Shown: piece after piece, positions 1 to 6,341 of the stretch
How positions within the stretch are numbered: the first letter of the stretch is position 1
Layout: the number at the start of each line of letters is the position of its first letter
Origin: Planctomycetaceae bacterium
Lineage (GTDB): Bacteria > Planctomycetota > Planctomycetia > Pirellulales > UBA1268
Length of the DNA stretch: 6,341 bases
Assembly (NCBI GenBank): GCA_003488325.1
Contig: DNLZ01000293.1
Location: 1-6,341 of the forward strand
Direction: 5' to 3'
Notes under the pieces: model-generated
The model's database searches: none
The model's input: only the letters and a program-made list of their open reading frames with translations
What the model was told of the DNA's origin: nothing
Position numbers and translations under genes: made by a program

Positions 1-144
1 GAGCGGGGAAGACCCCGCCAACGCGGTGTCGCGGGTTCTCGAGGAGCACCCTGACGCCGGGAATACCGCTCGCACCCCTTCCCCATGTTTCCCATGCCGC
101 ACGACATGCGGCACGTCGGAACGTTCATCCGGGAGTTCGCGACC
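1..144. other. Upstream leader, no identifiable gene
   Basis: I see no recognisable gene here. One plus-strand frame is open from base 2 and ends at a TGA at 146-148, so it would overlap the DUF1501 start as ATGA. Its first 20 or so codons have GC-rich third positions, but the tail (rich in Ser, Cys, Pro and Arg) looks like random translation and matches no family I know. Another plus-strand frame stops at 52-54. It could hold the end of an upstream gene, but this is weak. No convincing -35/-10 pair or terminator hairpin is visible, so the operon promoter may lie before the window or be unrecognisable by eye. Confidence 0.4.
131..135 (+). promoter_or_regulatory. Ribosome binding site that favours the 145 start
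   Basis: GGGAG lies 9 nt before the ATG at 145, a good Shine-Dalgarno match and spacing. The earlier in-frame ATGs at 85, 94 and 106 have no comparable purine-rich element at the right distance. The sequence just before 85 is pyrimidine-rich (ccccttcccc). This supports starting the DUF1501 protein at 145. Confidence 0.6.
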
Positions 145-1569
145 ATGACGCTGTCTTCCAGTCCGCGATCATCTTCCGCCCCGCACGCGCACGGCTGCGC
201 CGGATTCCGCCGGATGCCCCGCAGGGCGATCCTCCGGGCGGGCAGCCTCGGCGGTCTCGGGGTGTCGCTCGCCGACCTGCTCGGTGCCGAGGCCGCACGG
301 GGCGAGGCCTCGATCGCCGGCGGCGCCGCCGGGCGGCGGGACCTCCCGCAGCACATCAAGAGCGTGATCCAGATCAATCTGCCAGGTGGCTTCCCCCAGC
401 ACGAGTCGTTCGATCCGAAGCCCGAGGCTCCGATCGAGTACCGCGGCATGTTCGGTGTCGTGAAGACCAAGACGGGCGACACGTTCAGCGACAACCTTCC
501 CGAGCTCGCCGCCATCAACGACACGTTCACGGTGGTGCGGACCGTCGTGGGCAAGATTCCGGACCACGGACTGGCCACCTACCACCTGCACACGGGCTAC
601 ACGCCCACCGCGGTGATCGACTATCCCCAGATGGGCTCGATCGTCTCGCACGAGCTCGGGCCCCGCGGCGAGCTCCCCCCCTACATCGCCATCCCGGGCA
701 AGAACATCACCGGCGGCGGCACCGGATTCCTGCCGAGCACCTACGGCCCCTTCGAGACCGGCGGCGACCCCGCCACCCAGAAGAAGAACTTCAAGGTCCG
801 CGACTTCTCGCTGCCGGCCGGCATGACGCTCGCCCAGCTCGATCGGCGGAGGGGCGTGCGCGACGTCGTCGAGAAGCGGATCCGTGAGCTCGAGGCCAAC
901 CCGGTGCTGCTCGACACCATGGACGACTTCCACGCCCGGGCCTACTCGCTGCTCACCTCGTCGACCGCCCAGCGGGCCTTCTCGTTCGAGGGCGAGACGG
1001 ACGAGACGTTCAATCTCTACGGCAGCGAGGTGACGGGCCTCATCAAGGGCCCCGACGGCCGGCTCCATCCCAAGGGGCTCTCCGAGCGGCTGATCATCGC
1101 CCGCCGGCTCGTCGAGGCGGGCGTGCGGTTCGTGACGCTCGAGTACGGCGGGTGGGACTGCCATGCCGGCCTGAAGAACGCGTGCGACGACCAGATGCGG
1201 CCTTTCGACCACGCGCTGAAGGGGCTCGTCATCGACCTCGAGCAGCGCGGCCTGCTCGACTCCACGCTCGTCTGGGTGACGACCGAGTTCGGCCGCACGC
1301 CGAAGATCAACAAGGAGAGCGGCCGCGACCACTGGGCCCGCGTCTACTCGATGATGCTCGCCGGCGGCGGGTTCAAGCGGGGCCTCGTCCACGGCACGAG
1401 CGACTCGACCGGCGGCGAGCCCTCGCGCGACGCGGTGACGCTCGAGAGCCTGATCGGCACGATCTATCACCAGATGGGGATCGACCCCAACCGCGAGCTC
1501 GTCGCGTTCGGCACGCGGCCGATCGAGATCGTGAAGGACGCCGAGATCATGCACGCGCTGATCGGCTGA
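145..1569 (+). CDS. DUF1501 family protein with Tat signal
   Basis: The product is 474 aa from the ATG at 145, which is preceded by GGGAG. An upstream in-frame ATG at 85 would give 494 aa but lacks a binding site. The N-terminus is a twin-arginine type signal: RRAILRAG with the arginine pair at residues 26-27, then a Gly/Leu-rich stretch to about residue 50, predicting folded export. Family hallmarks follow: GGFPQHESFDPKP (81-93), DHGLATYHLHTGY (140-152), GGWDCH (335-340), EFGRTPKIN (381-389) and GRDHW (393-397). DUF1501 proteins are abundant in planctomycetes and, as I recall, are grouped with the alkaline phosphatase/sulfatase fold. A hydrolase role and metal binding by the conserved Asp/His residues are therefore inference. 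The length is normal and the gene looks intact. GGWDCH carries Cys where Thr is common, with a second Cys at 347. It is the first gene of the cluster, with a 39-nt gap to the PPC protein. The family call is firm; the function is unknown. Confidence 0.93.
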   Translation: MTLSSSPRSSSAPHAHGCAGFRRMPRRAILRAGSLGGLGVSLADLLGAEAARGEASIAGGAAGRRDLPQHIKSVIQINLPGGFPQHESFDPKPEAPIEYRGMFGVVKTKTGDTFSDNLPELAAINDTFTVVRTVVGKIPDHGLATYHLHTGYTPTAVIDYPQMGSIVSHELGPRGELPPYIAIPGKNITGGGTGFLPSTYGPFETGGDPATQKKNFKVRDFSLPAGMTLAQLDRRRGVRDVVEKRIRELEANPVLLDTMDDFHARAYSLLTSSTAQRAFSFEGETDETFNLYGSEVTGLIKGPDGRLHPKGLSERLIIARRLVEAGVRFVTLEYGGWDCHAGLKNACDDQMRPFDHALKGLVIDLEQRGLLDSTLVWVTTEFGRTPKINKESGRDHWARVYSMMLAGGGFKRGLVHGTSDSTGGEPSRDAVTLESLIGTIYHQMGIDPNRELVAFGTRPIEIVKDAEIMHALIG

Positions 1570-1595
1570 TCGCCGCGGCGCCGTTTCCTCCTTCC

Positions 1596-1599
1596 GGAG
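1596..1599 (+). promoter_or_regulatory. Ribosome binding site of the PPC-domain gene
   Basis: GGAG stands 9 nt before the ATG at 1609, inside the 39-nt gap after the DUF1501 stop. It supports this start, which also gives a complete Sec signal peptide. Confidence 0.6.
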
Positions 1600-1608
1600 C
1601 ATCCTCGC

Positions 1609-4089
1609 ATGCGCGCCTCCAGCCGGGCCCCCGTCACGGCCCCCGTCCTCGTCTGTCTTCTCGCCTCCGTGGCGGCGGCCGACACCTGGATCAACGGCGT
1701 CACGCCGCGGCTCGTGGGCCGTGGCGGGACGTCCGAGCTCGTGATCACCGGCTGGCGGCACGAGGCGACCGACGTGCTCTTCTATCCGCGGGCCACGTTC
1801 GCTCCGTGGACGGCCGCCGACGCCGACGCCCGAGGCGCGGTCGGGATCCGCTGCGTCGGCACGGCGTTCGATGCCGCGAAGGAGCGGCTCGTCTGCACGC
1901 TCGAGGTCGCGCCCGACTGCCGTCCCGGGGAGCATCCCTTCCGCGTTCTCACCGCGGCAGGGCTGTCGTCGATGGGCACGGTCTATGTCAGTCCGTTCCC
2001 GGTGATCGACGAGGCGGAGGCGAAGCCCGACACGAACGACACGCCGGACACGGCGCTCCGGGTGGAGCCCAACACCACCGTGTACGGCAGCCTGCACAAC
2101 GGCGCCGGCGGTGACGTCGACTGCTTTCGCGTGGCGGGCAAGGCGGGGGGACGGCTCTCCGTCGAGGTCGACATGGTGAAGATGGGCGACGACCTCGTCT
2201 GGAATCCCGTGCCCGAGGGCTACGACTCGGTCGTCACGATCCTCGATCCGTCCGGCAAGCGGATCGCGATGAACGACGACTCGGCGCTCAACCGGCAGGA
2301 TCCGCTCGTCTCGCTCCAACTGCCCGCCGACGGCGACTACACGGTCGTCCTGAAGCGGTCGATGTTCGTGCCGCACACGCGGGAATATGCGATCCACATC
2401 GGCAGCTTCTTCCGGCCGCTGGCCGCCTACCCGGCCGGCGGGCCGGCCGGTGCGCCGCTCGCCGTCGAACTGCTCGGCGACCCGCTCGGCCCGGTATCAC
2501 AGACCGTGGCCGTGCCGCAGGCGGCTGGCACGTTTCCGCATGGAGGGGAGGCACCGCTGCCGCTCTTCCTGCGCTCGAGCCCGTATCCCAACCTGCTCGA
2601 GGATCAGGGTGCGGCCGAGACGCGGGTGCCGACGACACCCGTCGCGATCAACGGCATCCTCGCGAAGCCCGACGAGACCGACCGCTTCCGCCTCACGGTC
2701 AAGAAGGGCGACTCGCTCCAGGTCCGCGTCTGGGCGAGCGGCCTCGGTCTGCCCGTCGATCCGGTGATCAGGCTGCGGCCCGTGGACGCGGCCGGGGCGC
2801 CGGGAGAGGCCGAGGTCACGGTGGACGACGCCTCGCTCGCTGATCGCGACATCTTCGGAGCCCAGGGGGACTTTCCCGAGCTCTTCGACCCGTCGGTGAT
2901 CTGGGCGCCGAAGCAGGACGGCGACTACGTGCTCGAGATTGCCGACTCGCGCGGTGCCGGCGGTCCCACCTCCGTCTACCGCGTCGAGATCGCGCCGCCG
3001 ATGAACACGCTCCACGTCGGGCTGCAGCCGACGCCCTACCAGCCGGAGCGGCCGCGGACGACGTCGCTCTCGATGCCGCAGGGAGGCCGCTGGAACGTGC
3101 GACTCATGATGTACGCCGCGCAGGGAAGCACGATCAAGGGACCGTTCGATCTCGTCGTCGACGGCCTGCCCGCCGGCGTGAGGCTCGTCTCGCCCCGGGT
3201 GCCGGCGATGCAGGCGGTCTGGCCGCTCGCGTTCGAGATCGCCGCCGATGCCCCGCTCGCCGCATCGTTCATCCGCGTCAGCGGTCGGCCGGCGGACGGG
3301 GGCGAGCCATTCGAGACGGTGAACCAGCAGAATCTCCTGCGGGTGCGCTACTCGCACTACCCGTGGCGCAGCATCCGCGTCGACCGGTTCGCGGCGGCGG
3401 TGACGGAGCCGGCGGGCTTCACCGTCGAGCTGGCCGCCCCGAAGCAGCCGCTCATGCGGGGATCCGAACTCACCATCCCCGTGCGGATCGTGCGGCAGCC
3501 CGGTTTCGACGAGCCGCTCGAGATGCAGTGTGAGATCTCGCCGCCGGGCGTCGGCGTATCACCCGCCGAACTCATTCCCTCGGGCGAGTCCGAGGCGAAG
3601 CTCACGCTCTCGGCCGAGGCAGCGGCGAAGCTCGGTCCGGCCCCCCTGTACGTGATGGTCACCACGACCCAGGCCCGCGGCAAGGCCGGCGGTGACACCG
3701 CGCGGGGTGACGAGCGGGTGCGGGTCGCGTCGGCAGTGGTCTCGATCGAGGTCGCGGAGCCGTTCGTGGCACTCTCGACGGAGCCGCAGAGCGTGCGCCG
3801 TGGAGAGCGGGTGAAGTATCGCTGGGCGGTGAAGCAGGTGCGGCCCTTCGAGGGGCAGGCCCACGTCCGCATGCTCGGCCTGCCGGTCGGCCTCACCGCC
3901 GTCGGTCCCGAGCCCACGATCGACACGACCTCCGAGGAAGTGGCCGTGGAACTCGAGGCTCGTGACGAGGCCCTGCTCGGGCTGGTGAACGAGCTCAAGT
4001 GCGACGTGCGATTCAGCGTCAACGGCGAGGAGATCAGCCTGCGGACCGGCTCGGGCAAGCTGCGGATCGATCCGCGGCTGGAGAAATGA
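1609..4089 (+). CDS. Secreted protein with PPC-type and Ig-like beta domains
   Basis: The product is 826 aa. Residues 1-24 form a Sec signal peptide (basic start, hydrophobic APVLVCLLASVAAA, likely cleavage before DTW). Residues 26-130 resemble the beta domain that opens many planctomycete PPC proteins (VTPRLVGRGGTSELVITG, then VLFYPR). A first PPC-like domain spans about 135-265 (DTNDTPDTA, VYGSLHNGAGGDVDCFRV, DGDYTVVLKR). A second spans about 335-463 (INGILAKPDETDRFRLTVKKGD, QDGDYVLEI). Residues 475-826 are beta-rich, and I read them as about three Ig-like modules. PPC domains are known as C-terminal extensions of secreted peptidases, but no peptidase domain or catalytic motif is visible, so a binding or scaffolding role outside the cytoplasm is inferred. 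There is no membrane anchor or sorting signal at the C-terminus. The gene sits between the DUF1501 gene (39 nt) and the cytochrome-like gene (30 nt), consistent with cotranscription. The coding region is intact. Confidence 0.88.
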   Translation: MRASSRAPVTAPVLVCLLASVAAADTWINGVTPRLVGRGGTSELVITGWRHEATDVLFYPRATFAPWTAADADARGAVGIRCVGTAFDAAKERLVCTLEVAPDCRPGEHPFRVLTAAGLSSMGTVYVSPFPVIDEAEAKPDTNDTPDTALRVEPNTTVYGSLHNGAGGDVDCFRVAGKAGGRLSVEVDMVKMGDDLVWNPVPEGYDSVVTILDPSGKRIAMNDDSALNRQDPLVSLQLPADGDYTVVLKRSMFVPHTREYAIHIGSFFRPLAAYPAGGPAGAPLAVELLGDPLGPVSQTVAVPQAAGTFPHGGEAPLPLFLRSSPYPNLLEDQGAAETRVPTTPVAINGILAKPDETDRFRLTVKKGDSLQVRVWASGLGLPVDPVIRLRPVDAAGAPGEAEVTVDDASLADRDIFGAQGDFPELFDPSVIWAPKQDGDYVLEIADSRGAGGPTSVYRVEIAPPMNTLHVGLQPTPYQPERPRTTSLSMPQGGRWNVRLMMYAAQGSTIKGPFDLVVDGLPAGVRLVSPRVPAMQAVWPLAFEIAADAPLAASFIRVSGRPADGGEPFETVNQQNLLRVRYSHYPWRSIRVDRFAAAVTEPAGFTVELAAPKQPLMRGSELTIPVRIVRQPGFDEPLEMQCEISPPGVGVSPAELIPSGESEAKLTLSAEAAAKLGPAPLYVMVTTTQARGKAGGDTARGDERVRVASAVVSIEVAEPFVALSTEPQSVRRGERVKYRWAVKQVRPFEGQAHVRMLGLPVGLTAVGPEPTIDTTSEEVAVELEARDEALLGLVNELKCDVRFSVNGEEISLRTGSGKLRIDPRLEK
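2431..2450. repeat. GC-only inverted repeat inside the PPC gene
   Basis: Two copies of the self-complementary octamer CCGGCCGG (2431-2438 and 2443-2450) flank CGGG, so the RNA could form an 8-bp hairpin with a tetraloop. It encodes the Pro/Ala/Gly linker PAGGPAG after the first PPC-like domain. There is no U-tract, so it is not an intrinsic terminator. Codon bias in a Gly/Pro/Ala linker may explain it fully. Confidence 0.35.
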
Positions 4090-4109
4090 GACGCGTGCGG
4101 CAACGAACC

Positions 4110-4115
4110 AGGTGA
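4110..4115 (+). promoter_or_regulatory. Ribosome binding site of the cytochrome-like gene
   Basis: AGGTGA ends 4 nt before the ATG at 4120, a short but usable spacing. The next in-frame ATG (4234) would remove the signal peptide, so 4120 is preferred. Confidence 0.5.
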
Positions 4116-4119
4116 AGCC

Positions 4120-6341
<2,222 letters not shown>

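Noticed and set aside
1571..1580. Perfect palindrome CGCCGCGGCG just after the DUF1501 stop, considered as a terminator or operator
   Set aside because: It has no loop and no following T-run, and such a short palindrome is expected by chance at this GC content.
1152..2114. A 320-codon plus-strand frame overlapping the end of DUF1501 and the start of the PPC gene
   Set aside because: It is an Arg/Ala-rich out-of-frame translation that spans the real stop and start of two recognised genes.
169..2397. A 742-codon open frame on the minus strand, antisense to DUF1501 and the start of the PPC gene
   Set aside because: It has the same low-complexity composition, no recognisable motif, and crosses two well supported plus-strand genes and the gap between them.

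Overview
The window is high-GC DNA, with strong G/C preference at third codon positions. It carries one compact set of three co-directional plus-strand genes whose families are characteristic of Planctomycetota: a DUF1501 protein, a large secreted protein with PPC (pre-peptidase C-terminal) type domains, and a planctomycete-type cytochrome with DUF1549 and DUF1553 domains. This combination makes a planctomycete the most likely source. The genus cannot be read from this sequence.

Layout: positions 1-144 hold no identifiable gene, only a leader with a ribosome binding site. The DUF1501 gene (145-1569) has a twin-arginine signal. A 39-nt gap leads to the PPC protein (1609-4089), which has a Sec signal peptide. 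A 30-nt gap leads to the cytochrome-like gene (4120 to beyond 6341), also with a Sec signal. It consists of a heme-type CX4CH domain, a Big_2 Ig-like domain, DUF1549 with a CXXCH motif, and DUF1553. The window ends within what looks like the last few codons of this gene. It is open to the edge of the window, and I translated it by hand.

The short gaps, shared strand and a plausible Shine-Dalgarno before each start suggest one operon. All three products are predicted to be exported, DUF1501 folded through Tat and the other two through Sec. A reasonable inference is a periplasmic or cell-surface module: a possible alkaline-phosphatase-fold enzyme, a beta-rich binding or scaffold protein, and a putative heme protein. 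The biochemical role of this recurrent planctomycete gene set is, to my knowledge, not established. No RNA genes, mobile elements, CRISPR arrays or convincing terminators were seen.
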